The notes below the pieces were generated by a model. That model saw nothing but the letters and a program-made list of their open reading frames with translations, made no database searches and was not told where the DNA came from. A DNA stretch of 64,000 nucleotides from the NCBI GenBank assembly GCA_019454045.1, contig SKCR01026789.1, positions 1 through 64,000 on the forward strand. Direction: 5' to 3'. Origin of the DNA: Zanthoxylum bungeanum (lineage: Eukaryota; Streptophyta; Magnoliopsida; Sapindales; Rutaceae). Position 1 is the first letter of the stretch. Every line of letters starts with the position of its first letter. Of this stretch, positions 25,201 to 36,292 are shown in pieces. Both the position numbers and the translations under genes were made by a program.

Positions 25201-25290
25201 GCAAGGCTCTGACTTCAAATTTGTTTGTCATAAATATATTCACTACAAGTATTAAAATTGGATTTTAAATACTTAGTGTAATATAAATAT
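22268..25290 (+). other. copia leader and unreadable gag region
   Basis: The first 2.3 kb have no frame I can read. The 14-base word ttggccaaagtcaa occurs three times, at about 23832, 23920 and 24190. From about 24700 to 25200 weak gag-like traces appear, including a KGHILKF.LKCGK segment near 25105 that may be a decayed zinc knuckle. A minus-strand open frame at 23800-24006 has no family resemblance that I recognise. Confidence 0.45.
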
Positions 25291-27760
25291 ATATTGATGT
25301 TCAGAATCTGTTATAACAGGATACTGACCTCAATTGAGATTTAATCTGCGGATTGGAAATGGGACGAAAGTCGTTATTTTAACCGTAGATACCTAACTTT
25401 AGGAACTACCTTCGGGTGAGTACCTAAATTTGGAAACTGTTATAATGTAACTAGTTTGACTAGATACATTATCTTTATATCAGTGTTTAACCCGCTGCGG
25501 GTGAACCTTTATATTCTAGAACACTAAAGTGTTTCATTATATAAAGATGATATTGAGATAAACACATTAGATGTGAATAACAGAATTTATATTTTAAATA
25601 TAAATATATCTCGAATATATAATATGACAAAAAAAATATCTCAAACTGATTTGATCAGGTGAAACTAATTGTGGCATTATTGTCAGGGACACAATCAAAC
25701 AAGACTCGTATATCCACTCTTTCGGAGAATGGGTACTAGGACTAATTTGATTTTAATCAAATAAAGTCTATGAATCTAGTTTATAGGGCAAAATGCCTAA
25801 AACACTATTTACTTGGTAAAAGTGTAAATGCCACTGATCTGTTAGCCCTAGTTCATAGTGAAGCAAGTGGGCCCATGTCTAGCTAGGCTAGAGGTGGATA
25901 TGAATATTTCGTGACCTTTACGGATGTGGCATCGCGTTATGGTTATGTGTTTCCTTTTGGAACACAAATCGGAAACTTTTAATTTTTCGACATGAAATAG
26001 ACGAACAGATCGGCTATAGTATTATACTGTCACGGTAAGACCGTAATGGAAAATACTTAAGCAATAAGTTTCAAAAATACTTGAGAGAGTATAGTATTCT
26101 TTCAATGAGGACTCCTCCCGAAACACGTCAAAGTGATGGTGTGTCCGAACGGATTAACCGAATTGTGTTAGACATGAAAAGGTTAATCATGAGTCGCTCT
26201 GAGCTACCATTTCCTTCAACGGATAAGCTTAAACAGTGCAAAAACTTATTTAGAATAAGGTTCCATTAAAATCTGTTTGACAGATTTCACATTAGATATG
26301 AACAGGAAAGAAACCGAGTTTCTCATTCCTGAAAATTTGGGTATGCTAGGCATATGTTTGGATGATACCAAACTAAAACCCAAATTGGATAAGTGCCAAT
26401 TGTAGGTTATCCTAGGGATACCATAAGTATTGTACTTATACATCTCACATGAGAACAATGTAATTGTTGCTCGCCGTGCGGTTTTTCTTAGAGGAATACC
26501 GATATGCAGTGGTAAGTGGGAGGATAGTATAACTCGATGAAAATCGGAGTAATATTGTTCAAGGCACCGAATCTAAATGGAACATATATATAGTTCATCA
26601 AGGATGAAACTATACCATTAATCTTTGAATACACAAAAACCGCGTATGTCGGAGAGAGTCAGAAAACAACCTGGGGTATGAGGTTTTGATCTCACCTCGA
26701 AAAGATGTCTATCTTTTGAGGTATACCAACTGACTACGTATAAGGAAGTGATACAAGGTATCGACTCCCTAATTATGACAAAGTGTCATGAATCCGAAAT
26801 GGATTCCATGTATATCAATAAGTTTGGATACTAGTTGATGTACCGCAAGGCATTGTGCCTAATGGTACTATAAGTCTTCAAGGAAGACGTACATGGATGG
26901 CAACATACCAACGTATAAAGCTAGGCATTTTACGGAAAGGTATCGTTATCAATATTATGTTGATTACGATTCAACCTTTTAACTGTTGCCACGGTAAATC
27001 CATTTGGATAATGCTTGCTAATGCTGCATATTTCATTTTGAAATGTGGCAGCTTGACGGGAAAATCGCTTTCCTGAAAATGAAACTTTTTGGAGGATGTT
27101 TACAACATCCTGTCGATTTTTTCGTACCATAACAAGCAAACAAGGTTTGCAGGTTATTCGATCCATGTTTGGATTGAAGCAAGCATTAGGTTCTTGGAAT
27201 TTTCGTTTTGATGTAATCATAATGGTTTATGATTTAATTCAAAACGAAATGATTCTTGTGTATATAAGGAGGTTAGTGGGAGCGCACTGACAGTAGTTGT
27301 CCTATAAATAATGATAACATGTCATTTCTTGGAAATGATATTCCCATAAAACTGTCGGCGAAAGCTTAGCTTTCGAAAACTCTATGTGGAATTGTACATT
27401 GAAAAATGTACGCGACCTGGTGTCTCATACGCTTTGAGCATATGGATTCACAAACAGGCCAATCCGAGTGATAGTCACTGGATTGAAGTTAAGAACATAC
27501 TTAGTGTCTTAGAGAACTAAGGATGCTGTCTTAATCTATGGAGAAGGAGAACTTGAAGTGACTGGGATCACTGTAGCAAGTTTCCTAAACCGATAAGATG
27601 ACTAAAAGTCACAAACGGTACTATACAGTTTGAATAACGGAATAGCGAGCTGGAAATCTTCCAAGCAAGATACTATTGCCGAATAAACAACAAATGCGGG
27701 TTATTGCTGCAGCTGAAGCAGCAATAGAAGCCTTCTGGGGTCGATAATATCTAATTAGAT
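25291..27760 (+). pseudogene. copia pol remnant: protease end, integrase, RT, RNase H
   Basis: Blocks in order, in shifting frames: the segment between protease and integrase (LRIGNGTKVV and LPSGEYLNLE, about 25345-25435), GAG-pre-integrase (about 25670-25850), integrase core (SGPMSS, GGYEYFVTFTDVASRYGYVFP at about 25865-25955; TPPETRQSDGVSERINR at 26110-26160), RT (DSLIMTKCHESEMDSMYINK at 26762-26825; FKEDVHGW; SMFGLKQALGSWNFRFD at 27160-27212) and RNase H (IASWKSSKQDTIAE, about 27645-27690). There are stops in every block, so no product can be made. The order integrase then RT is the copia order. Confidence 0.85.
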
Positions 27761-28010
27761 TAGATATAGTTCTTTTAGCAGCTGGGCTAGGCTTCAGCAC
27801 ATGCTAAAGAATTAGTGGTCTCATCAACGATCCAGATAAATACTTTGATAATCATCTGATTCGTTCGGATCATACATCGCGGCGATGTGATGATCGAATA
27901 AATCGCATCAGACGATAATCATGAAAATCCGCTGACGAAAGTCCCTTCTCAGCAATTGAGCCAAACGGTACATGGTTCGGGTGTTAGACACTCGAGTGAC
28001 TGGCTATAGG

Positions 28011-28023
28011 CCAAGTGGGAGAT
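28011..28023 (+). other. polypurine tract of the copia element
   Basis: ccaagtgggagat lies directly before the TGTTGG start of the 3' LTR, a usual copia PPT form. Confidence 0.8.
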
Positions 28024-29997
28024 TGTTGGACAATTATGACCCATAGCGTCACTATTTGTACAGATCACGGTGTTGTTGTACAAATTAACTATGTGACAAA
28101 GGAGATTGCACTCTTATCATTTGTGATTAGATCACCTAGATATATAAATGATGAGAGGTCCTTGTGATTTATTCCTGGACGGAGAATGATATGAGACAGT
28201 ATCAGTCCACGTAGGATAAATCATTAAATATCCCTAGTCAGAGAATTATCGAGATTGGACATCGATGAATGCGTAAAATACTAGTATTACACTTGTTCGC
28301 GTTGTGAGGGCACAACGGCATAGATCTCATATATTTGGGTATAGGATACTCATGCAAGTGTAATAGGAGGTTGTGTTTCACTGATGGTACGGGAAACAGC
28401 TTCGCTCTAGATAAGACCCCCTCGGAATTCCATTAGTAGTATGACTATGTGTCTATGGAAGTCCGAAATCAGGGTAGGTGTATTTGGTCTTAACCTGAGA
28501 CTTGCACCGTTAATACTTGCGACAATCAATATACTTTGGTTGAGGTCGTCCAGGACTTTAACCGGTTTTGTGTACGCCAATACTGGGTATATTGAGAATC
28601 GTAGTGTGTTGGGTGTGATGTCAAGACGGAAGTGTCACTCCAGTCATATAGAGTTGATGATCGCGCAGGGATACAGAACTGGTTCTCTAAATAAGGTTGC
28701 AACCGTCGGGATAATATGACTTGGTCATGATTATCCGATATTAAAGAGACTAGTTGCTAGTAATCTGATATATGCTTCGTACGGGGCAGACACTGTACCA
28801 GCCCCAGGCCTCGCATGTGATCATCCGATACTAGACAGAAATACGCAATACTACGTATACTACGCCTGATACAGATCCTTTATTCCTGTAAGGGTATTTC
28901 CGGAGAATTGGGTGGGCATGGCGCTTTGCTAGAGGCAAACCTTGTCTTGTAAATCGGTATACATGTAGTACGAGGTACTTACGTGTTTGGATAGTCCGAC
29001 GATCGATTTTACTGCCAACATATCCGGGGATCTCATGAGTCGCTTCCCAAAGATTCACCGATGACGTATGACTCGCACTTTTAATTAATCTGGGATTAAT
29101 TAGATGAGAGAGAAAATTAATCTGGGATTAATTACCGAGATATTTTATCTGGGATAAAATATCATTTAAAGAGAGATAACGATTAATTTGGAATTAATCG
29201 ATTAATTAATATATTCGATATATTAAACGAAATTGGATTTCGACACGGAATTAAAATAAGATTTTAATTCGGGCGAACGAATTAATTTAGAATTAATTCA
29301 TTAGCGACGTGAATAGTAATTATGCTTGGCATGATTATTTAATTAAATTAGATTTAATTACGATGCAACGGAAAGTTCGTTAATTTGGAATGAGCGAACC
29401 CGAGCCCGAGATTATTTACGAGCGCATTCGCATTTCGAATTCGAGTGCGGTACGCAAATTAAATCAAGCGTCAAATCGCTATTCGCAACTAGCGTCACAT
29501 CATTCGTCAATCAAGTGATGGATGTCTTTCACTTTGAGTGATTGACGTCAGTCACTATTCACTGATTGATGGCAAGTTGATGTGATTTGATGTGTGCGGT
29601 TGGCATTGAAGGCTTTGGTTTTTGGAGGGAAAAATTTGGTATTTGTTTTTGCAAAATATATTACCATTTTTTGCTTAACAAAAATACAACACATTTTACT
29701 CTTCTCTCTCTCCATTCTCTTCCTCATCTCACGCCCACAGTGGGCTATCTTCTTCTGGTTCAGGTAGTGAACTGCCGTGAGCAGTGAAGGAAAAGGAAAG
29801 CAAAGTGCTTGGTTTTTGCGGCAAAATTCAAGAGAGCTAGCACTCCGAGAGACATGCGAAGGTGATAGGGAAGTCCACCCATGAACCGGGATTCGTTTGA
29901 CGAAGCTTGGAGCTTGTTCAAGGAGCATCAATGGATGCCAAAATGGAGCAGACCAGTGAGCTCACTGCCGAGCAGTGAAGAGGCAGAAAGATCAATT
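28024..29997 (+). repeat. 3' LTR of the copia element, 3'-truncated
   Basis: Matches the 5' LTR from its first base to the word gatcaatt (22135 in the 5' copy). The remaining part and the right-hand TSD are absent. Confidence 0.9.
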
Positions 29998-30594
29998 CCG
30001 AATGGACGGTATATCGGATGGAAACCCAGACGTAAATTCCATAGCAGATTCCGAATGGACGGTAGTATGGTCTGCACTCGGGATACAATGCCACGTACCA
30101 CTTAGGATACACATCTCTCGTCTCATCCAAATTTGTATTTGAGCACGTTACAATCTTTAGGTTATTCGTTTATTATTTAGAGCATGGTATAATTTAGTTG
30201 TTATTATTTGTTAAAGCATATTTAGGTTGTTCCTTATGCATATTATTAGTTTATGATGTGTTAGGATAATGATTTATACATGTTGATTTAATGGTTCAAT
30301 ATGCTCGTTGTGTTGCATTGCATGGAGTTATTTGGATGAAAGCATGTTAGATCTAAGTACCCTTGAGCATGATTATCGAGTAGATTCGGTTGATTAATTG
30401 CACAAATTATATCATCACAAGTGACATAAGTAAGGGACCATTCCGAACCCAACGGTTTGAGGTCTTCCCTTGCGAGGGGTGAGTGCGACCTTAAATCTTT
30501 ATCCCGGTTCACACCGGGTGGCGACTCCATGTTATTTCGTACTCCCAACTAAGCCGCGAGCCTAGAACAGCGTTGTCAAGTTCTGTTGTCTACA
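29998..30594 (+). repeat. 5' LTR of the plus-strand Tat-like element, only the last 0.6 kb
   Basis: From about 30008 it aligns with 41361-41947 of the 3' LTR with few differences. It ends gtctaca directly before the PBS. The first 10-17 bases are filler copied from 30048-30064. Confidence 0.85.
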
Positions 30595-30597
30595 GTT

Positions 30598-30615
30598 TGG
30601 CGACTCCACTGGGGA
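30598..30615 (+). other. primer-binding site, tRNA-Arg type
   Basis: tggcgactccactgggga differs at one position (tolerable as G-U) from the complement of the 3' end of a plant tRNA-Arg(ACG) as I recall it. tRNA-Arg priming is usual for Tat/Ogre elements. Confidence 0.7.
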
Positions 30616-31550
30616 TTAGAGAATCGGCCTCGAAATCATGTCTTGTGATGTGTATAATTTGTGCATTAGTTGACCATTTCTATAGTGTGTTGAGGGGGTT
30701 AATCAAAGGCTTTGTTGAAGCTAGGTGATGGTTGGGTGTCTTCCTTCACTCACTACCCTTCGGGGAAAAGCTGTGAAGGCACCTAGATAAATCATTACTT
30801 GTAGCTCGTTGTGACATACTAGTTTGGAGGACTCGTTGTTTATTCCTGTCACCAAGCGATAAGAGCCTAAGGGGCTTGGGTACTTAAGAGAGCCTCGCTC
30901 CACCTTCCCTCTAGGGAATCTACAACGGGAAATCCATTCGACAGTTAGTCACACACCGTAACTCGTTGGCACGTACCGTAAGGTATAAAAAAGGTGCACT
31001 CACTTGGTCGCTTGAACCATTGAGTGGGGAGTCCTAGTTGTGGGTAATCTTTCGTCAAACGAGAGCCTTTGTCTGCGCCCCGTGAACCCACTTGTGAAAC
31101 TTAGCCTTGAAAGAACCGGTAGTTATTTATCTTATGTTTGTGTGCTGGACCGCCGTCATTTGGATCCAGTTGGACCTTTTGTCAAAAGATGTGAACTTGT
31201 TGGGCCATTTAAACTGGGGCAAGTTTGTGTCCTTTGACAGTTGGGCCAAAAGCTTCTAAAATACCGGTGGGCCACTTTGTGAATGGGCCTTTTATCATTT
31301 GAAGTTATTTAGCCGTATCATTGTAAAGTGTAAACCTGTTGGGCCTTTTCAACTGGGGCAAGTTTGCACCGCGCGATGGTGTGATTAAATACTATAAAAT
31401 GATAATGGGCCAAGTAGTTTAAAGTTTCTTTTTTTTTATCTATTACATGCATCGCACACATACGCACTGACAAATGGCCTTAAGAGAGGCAACATAGATT
31501 CCCGTTGGGTTAGAGAAGAGGGAAGATTAGTCAAAAGACCTTCAGGGAAT
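30616..31550 (+). other. leader of the plus-strand Tat-like element
   Basis: Non-coding; aligns with the reversed segment 19600-20171. A short repeated word (actggggcaagttt) at about 31213 and 31348 lies near its end. Ends at the gag ATG. Confidence 0.7.
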
Positions 31551-33047
31551 ATGAGTGAATCCGTCAACGAGGGGTCTAGAATGGAGCAGATGGAAGCTAA
31601 CTTCGCCAAGATGACTGAACAACTGCAAGCTCTTACTGCTGCCATGTCTAATATGGCTGCGCCCCGCGCTGCGGGAGGATCTGAGAATGAGAGGCGGGAG
31701 AGCCCTCCAATTGGAATGAACGATGATGCTCTGGTATTTGATGATGATCTGGCTGACTATGCCACCGGTAGGATAGCCGGAACTCAGGCTGAAATGCAAA
31801 GGCTCCGTGATCAGATGGAGTCTGTCACCCGTAAGCTGAGGGGGAAGCATGAGGATCTACTGGATTATGATTCAATGACCTTTGAGGAGCAGTTGCCCGC
31901 ACAGTTCAAAATGCCTGACATCGCAAAGTTTAATGGGAATGGGGACCCGAGGGTCCATTTACGACAATATGTCTCGGTGATGAGTTCGGTCGGCCTGTCT
32001 CAGTGCCAAGTCCAGAAAATGTTCGGAATTTCACTCGAGGGTGCACCTGTGGTTTGGTATCATAGCCTTGAGAAGAAGGTTAAAGAAGATTGGAGGGAGT
32101 TGGCTGATGCCTTCTTGAAGCAGTATGTAACTGACTTAGAGATCGACTTGTCGCTACGCGACTTGGAGAATACTAAGCAGAAGCCTGAGGAGAGCTTTAA
32201 AGAGTATGTTGACCGCTGGAGAAGCCAGCTCTTGAAAATGCAGACCAGGCCTTCCGAGAAAGATCAGATCAAGATGATCATCAAGGGGACTAAGCCCTCG
32301 ATTTATGGTAAGCTCAGAAGGATGACATCGATGATTGCAGACTTCCGCCATTTAAGAGGGACTGTAATGGATATTGAAGAGGAGGAGGCTGAGAACAGAA
32401 AGTTCTATAGTTTGAGAAGGAGGACTGTCGGAGGATCCTCAGGTGCTAAGCCTGTTACTGCGGAGGTTGCGGCCATAAGGAATAGGCGTTTTTCTAACTT
32501 GGGCAGACCTTTGTCCAAGGTACTGGAGAAGCTACTGAGGCAAGGGCTGTTAAAGCCCCTAGAACCAAAACCACTCCCAAATCCTCCCCCTTCAAACCTA
32601 AACATAAGCCGTTTCTGCCATTTTCACCAACAGCCTGGCCATGACACCGACAACTGTGCCCGACTTTGCCATGAAGTCCAAGACCTAATAGACTCCCGAA
32701 AGATTCCTGACCCTGAAAAGGAACAACCAAACACTCACCGCAATCCTCTACCCAATTATCACTCTGTTCCCCCACCTACTTACATGATCAACTCTGGCCT
32801 ACAAGAAGACCTTGTCCTCCAAACCTTTGACCAAACAGCCTTTTACCTCGGTATTTGGGACAGTAATAGTGAAGATGAGGTGGAACAGAAGAAGGATTTC
32901 TGGGAAGACTTCTCAAGTGGTGGTGAGGAAGAAGAAGTAAAAGGCATGACCCGGAGTGGGCGCTTTTACAGTGATACTGTTGAAAATAGGAAGGAAGTGC
33001 TAACAGACGGCCGAGAAGTGACTGAGAATACTGAGCCTGTCGAATGA
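31551..33047 (+). CDS. Tat-like gag polyprotein (498 codons, open)
   Basis: This is the longest intact frame of the window. An N-terminal segment with a short coiled-coil-like stretch (EQMEANFAKMTEQLQALTAA, residues 11-30) is followed by the retrotransposon gag domain (about residues 120-270, with FNGNGDPRVHLRQYV and PEESFKEYVDRW) and a zinc-knuckle-like CHFHQQPGHDTDNC (Cys356, His364, Cys369) of the form common in Tat gags. It would form the virus-like particle that packages the element RNA. The frame ends in TGA at 33045; protease follows at once in the same frame, so this stop probably interrupts an ancestral gag-pol frame, though a separate gag is also possible. Start: first ATG after the leader. 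Confidence 0.85.
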   Translation: MSESVNEGSRMEQMEANFAKMTEQLQALTAAMSNMAAPRAAGGSENERRESPPIGMNDDALVFDDDLADYATGRIAGTQAEMQRLRDQMESVTRKLRGKHEDLLDYDSMTFEEQLPAQFKMPDIAKFNGNGDPRVHLRQYVSVMSSVGLSQCQVQKMFGISLEGAPVVWYHSLEKKVKEDWRELADAFLKQYVTDLEIDLSLRDLENTKQKPEESFKEYVDRWRSQLLKMQTRPSEKDQIKMIIKGTKPSIYGKLRRMTSMIADFRHLRGTVMDIEEEEAENRKFYSLRRRTVGGSSGAKPVTAEVAAIRNRRFSNLGRPLSKVLEKLLRQGLLKPLEPKPLPNPPPSNLNISRFCHFHQQPGHDTDNCARLCHEVQDLIDSRKIPDPEKEQPNTHRNPLPNYHSVPPPTYMINSGLQEDLVLQTFDQTAFYLGIWDSNSEDEVEQKKDFWEDFSSGGEEEEVKGMTRSGRFYSDTVENRKEVLTDGREVTENTEPVE

Positions 33048-33875
33048 GATGTGGTGTTGAGGCAACTGAAGAAAACCCGAGCACACTTAAGCATCTGGGA
33101 GTTGTTATGTGCATCTGGAGAGCACAGGCGGGCCGTGGTAGAGGCTCTGAGCAAAATAGTGGTACCCGAGGATGCTAATCCAGCAATGTTTGTGGGGTCA
33201 GTGCAGAAAGAGGCTCAACATATTACTTTCTCTGATGAAGAACTCCCGGCTGAAGGAAGAAACCACAACAGGCCTCTTTTTATCCGAGCTGAGGTAAGGG
33301 GCAAGAAGACTTCTTGTGTGATGGTGGATGATGGCTCTTCCATCAATGTGTGCCCATTGAAAATTCTGGCAAGGTTGGGTATTAAGCCAACTGAGTTGAG
33401 CCCTTCTAACATGACTATCAAAGCCTATGATGATAGTAAACGAGGAGTCGAAGGTACTTTTGTCGTAATGATCAAGGTTGGCCCAGTAGAAGATGAAGTT
33501 GAATTTACAGTGCTGGACATCCCAGCCACATTTGCCTTATTATTGGGAAGGCCTTGGTTTCACGGGCTTGGAGGGGTGCCATCTACTCTACATCAGATGA
33601 TTAAGTTCCCATATGGAGGGGAAATTGTCACCATACGAGCTGAAGCGGATAATGTTGTAGCCACCTTGGAAATACAACCTTTTACGAGGTTCCAAGTGTT
33701 GGAAACTTTTGAGGAGTGGGTGGATCCCAAGGTAGCCCGAATTATGGAGAAAATGAAATTTGAGCCAGGTCAAGGTTCGAAACTACCGGATTTCAAGGGG
33801 CAGAATACTCGGAAGGGCTTGGGATACTGTTCTGATGATGACAAGCCAAAAGCCAAGAAGAAGGGGCTGAATTGA
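33048..33875 (+). pseudogene. Tat-like protease segment of pol
   Basis: In the frame of gag, just after its TGA. The retropepsin active site appears as VMVDDGSSINVCPL (about 33321-33358), with the usual downstream hydrophobic FALLLGRPWF segment (33531-33560). It would cut the gag-pol polyprotein. The C-terminal part carries a G-patch-like GLGY element (near 33819) often seen after Tat protease. The frame stops at 33873-33875 where a one-base shift leads into the next segment. Confidence 0.8.
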
Positions 33876-35173
33876 TGGAATGCTTCGTCAAAGCATCGGG
33901 GTATCAAGGAGAGCCTGAACCTGTAGAAGTGAACGGGATTGTTGTGCCAGGGTTCGAGATCTTCCAGGACATATTGGGAGAAAATCCGATGGTTGAAGAA
34001 GTGAAGAAAGAAGGGTGGGAAGAAGAACTTATGAAGTTGGAGACCCTGAATCTCGAAGAATACAAGAAATTGGAGAAGGATCCTGTTGTAGAGGGAGAAA
34101 TATCTGTAGAGGATGAAGATATTTTCCTTCCAGATTTGTTTGAGTGTACTCTTTCTATTATTGGCAATAAAGACAATAATTTTGCTTACTTGACTGAGTC
34201 TCCACTTTCTAACTTGCATGACTTAAGCATATTCGATATCAACTCCGTCAAAACAAATACATTCAACCTTGGTACGCCTGAGAGCCCCAAGGAAATCTTG
34301 ATTGTGAGTGAAGTTACCGCCGAAGAGCGGAAGAACTTAGAAGAGATATTGATTAAAAATGCCAAAGCATTTGCTTGGTCTTAGGAAGACATGCCTGGGG
34401 TCGATCGAAGTATTTCCCAGCATGCGATACCAACATATCCGAATATGAAGCCTGTGAAACAAAAGCTCCGATGGATGAGACCCGAATGGGCCGAGAAGGT
34501 CAGAGAGGAAGTTAAGAAGCAAATAGATGTGGGATTCCTGGAAGTAGTGAAATACCCCGAGTGGTTGGCCAACATCGTGCCTGTGCCGAAGAAAGATGGC
34601 AAAGTCAGAATGTGTGTTGACTATAGAGATCTTAACAAGGCATGCCCGAAGGATGACTTTCCTTTACCGCATATAGATGTGCTTGTAGATAGTGCGGTGT
34701 TGTCTGCCATGTACTCATTTGCGGATGGGTTCTCAGGATACAATCAAGTGCTCATGGCCGAAGAAGATAAGCACAAGACCGCCTTTGTTACAGAATGGGG
34801 TACTTACTGCTATAAGGTGATGCCATTTGGGCTTAAGAATGCTGGAGCCACTTATCAACGGATGGCCACTACTTTGTTTCATGACTTAATGCATAAGGAG
34901 ATTGAAGTATATGTAGATGACATGATGGTCAAGTCAGAGACAAGAGATGGGCATATAGAAGCGTTGGAAAAGTTCCTTGAACGAGTGGACAAGTACAATT
35001 TGCGGTTGAATCCTAAGAAGTGTGTATTCGGAGTAACATCGGGTAAACTACTCGGCCACACAGTGGGAATGGGTGGTATAGAAGTGGATCCTGAAAAGAT
35101 CAAGGCTATTACAGAAATGTCGGCACCAAAAATAGAGAAAGAAGTCAGAGCCTTCCTAGGGAAAATCCAGTAA
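33872..35173 (+). pseudogene. Tat-like spacer and reverse transcriptase
   Basis: One frame with a TAG at 34382 between FAWS and EDMPGVD, the start of RT, where related elements have an amino acid. After it the RT domain is whole: PVKQKLRWM, VPVPKKDGKVRMCVDYRDLN, PHIDVLVDSA, FSGYNQ, AFVTEWGTYCYKVMPFGLKN, and the catalytic box YVDDMM (34910-34927), ending with KIQ and TAA at 35171. The residues before the TAG are an acidic spacer joined to protease by a frameshift. It copies element RNA into DNA. Two inactivating stops and one frameshift make it dead. Confidence 0.9.
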
Positions 35174-35630
35174 ATCAGTCGGTTCATGCCAAGCTGACGT
35201 CAGTATGTGAGCCCATATTCAAGTTATTGAGGAAAGATCAGCTGGTAAAGTGAACGAACAGTGTTAGGAAGCATTTGACAGAATAAGGGAATATTTGGTG
35301 AAACCTCCCGTCCTGAGACCTCCGAAACAGGGCAGACCTTTGGTGCTTTATTTGGCTATTGAACCCGAAAAGCTGGGGGCGATGATGGTACAAGCCGATG
35401 AGACAGGAGTAGAGCACGCCATCTACTACCTCAGTAAGAAGCTGCTTCCGTACGAAGCTCGCTATCAGGAAGTGGAGAAGATTTGTCTGGCAGTAGTATG
35501 GGTGTCCAGGAAATTACGCCACTATTTCCAGTCTTACAAGATCCAAGTGGTCGCAAAGGAGAATCCTTTGAAGTATCTACATTTGGTGCCTTCACTAGTT
35601 GGAAAGCTGGGCAGATAGTTAGTACTGTTG
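35174..35630 (+). pseudogene. Tat-like first RNase H (Ty3-type, degenerate)
   Basis: Readable from about 35295: PPVLRPPKQGRPLVLYLAIE, IYYLSKKLLPYEARYQEVEK, LAVVWVSRKLRHYFQSYKI. A TAG lies at 35616, and the preceding 120 bases (35174-35294) are shifted and stop-rich. The position of the first catalytic Asp of Ty3 RNase H (normally in a TDAS-like box) reads LYLAIE, so the active site is lost. Loss of this domain's active site is known for the Tat clade, where the second RNase H takes over. Confidence 0.8.
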
Positions 35631-36292
35631 ACTGAATTTGACATCGAGTACCTCACTTCAAAGGTAATCAAAGGGCGAGTTGTGGCAGAATTCCTAGCCT
35701 TGCAACCTGTTGAAGGGGATCAGTACAAGTTTGAATTCCCCGACGAAGAAATCCAAGCTATAGAAGTTCAAGGTTGGAAGATGTATTTTGATGGAGCAGT
35801 GAACTGCAAATGAGCTGGAATCGGTATTGTAATAGTAACCCATGGGGGAGAGACTTTGCCTATGGCCAAGAGGTTGACGTTCAGGGAACTAACAATATGG
35901 CCGAGTATGAAGCATGTGCATTCGGCTTGACTGTATTAATAGCCTTGAGAGCTACGAATATGGATGTTTACGGAGATTCAATGTTGGTGATCCAACAGAT
36001 GCAAGGAGAATGGGAGTTAAAGGAAGAACGGTTGAAGCCGTACTTATTCCACCTCAGAAACCTAGCACAGGCTATCCCTAACTGCAAATTTCAACACTTG
36101 CCTCGGGAAGAAAATCAGATGGCAGATGCATTGGCGACGTTAGCCTCAACCTGGGAGAATCCAGAGAAATTGGTGATGAGACCACTTGTGTTGACAATGG
36201 CCAGCAAACCAGTTTATGAGATAGAGAGGATCTTGGGAGTAGAGGTCGATGACGGAAAACCTTGGTATCATGATATTCAAAGGTATCTATAA
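35631..36292 (+). pseudogene. Tat-like archaeal-type RNase H (aRNH)
   Basis: Begins in WKMYFDGAVN (35777-35806), is broken by TGA at 35811 plus a one-base shift, and continues as VQGTNNMAEYEACAFGL, MDVYGDSMLVIQQMQGEW and LPREENQMADALATLAS. The four acidic positions of the RNase H fold (Asp in FDG, Glu in AEYEA, Asp in GDS, Asp in ADAL) are all present. This extra domain between the Ty3-type RNase H and integrase is the hallmark of Tat elements. It ends at a TAA at 36290 in what should be the connection to integrase. Confidence 0.85.

Larger units (their letters stand above)
20172..29997 (+). mobile_element. Ty1-copia element, full layout but decayed coding region, 3' LTR cut
   Basis: 5' LTR 20172-22252, initiator-Met PBS, about 5.8 kb internal region with remnants of gag, integrase, RT and RNase H, PPT and 3' LTR 28024-29997. 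It inserted into the leader of the minus-strand Tat-like element (five bases before it: tttta). The 3' LTR matches the 5' LTR closely (a few per cent difference by eye) up to gatcaatt and then stops about 114 bases before its expected end, where sequence of the plus-strand Tat-like element begins. Integrase comes before RT, which defines the copia order. Confidence 0.85.
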
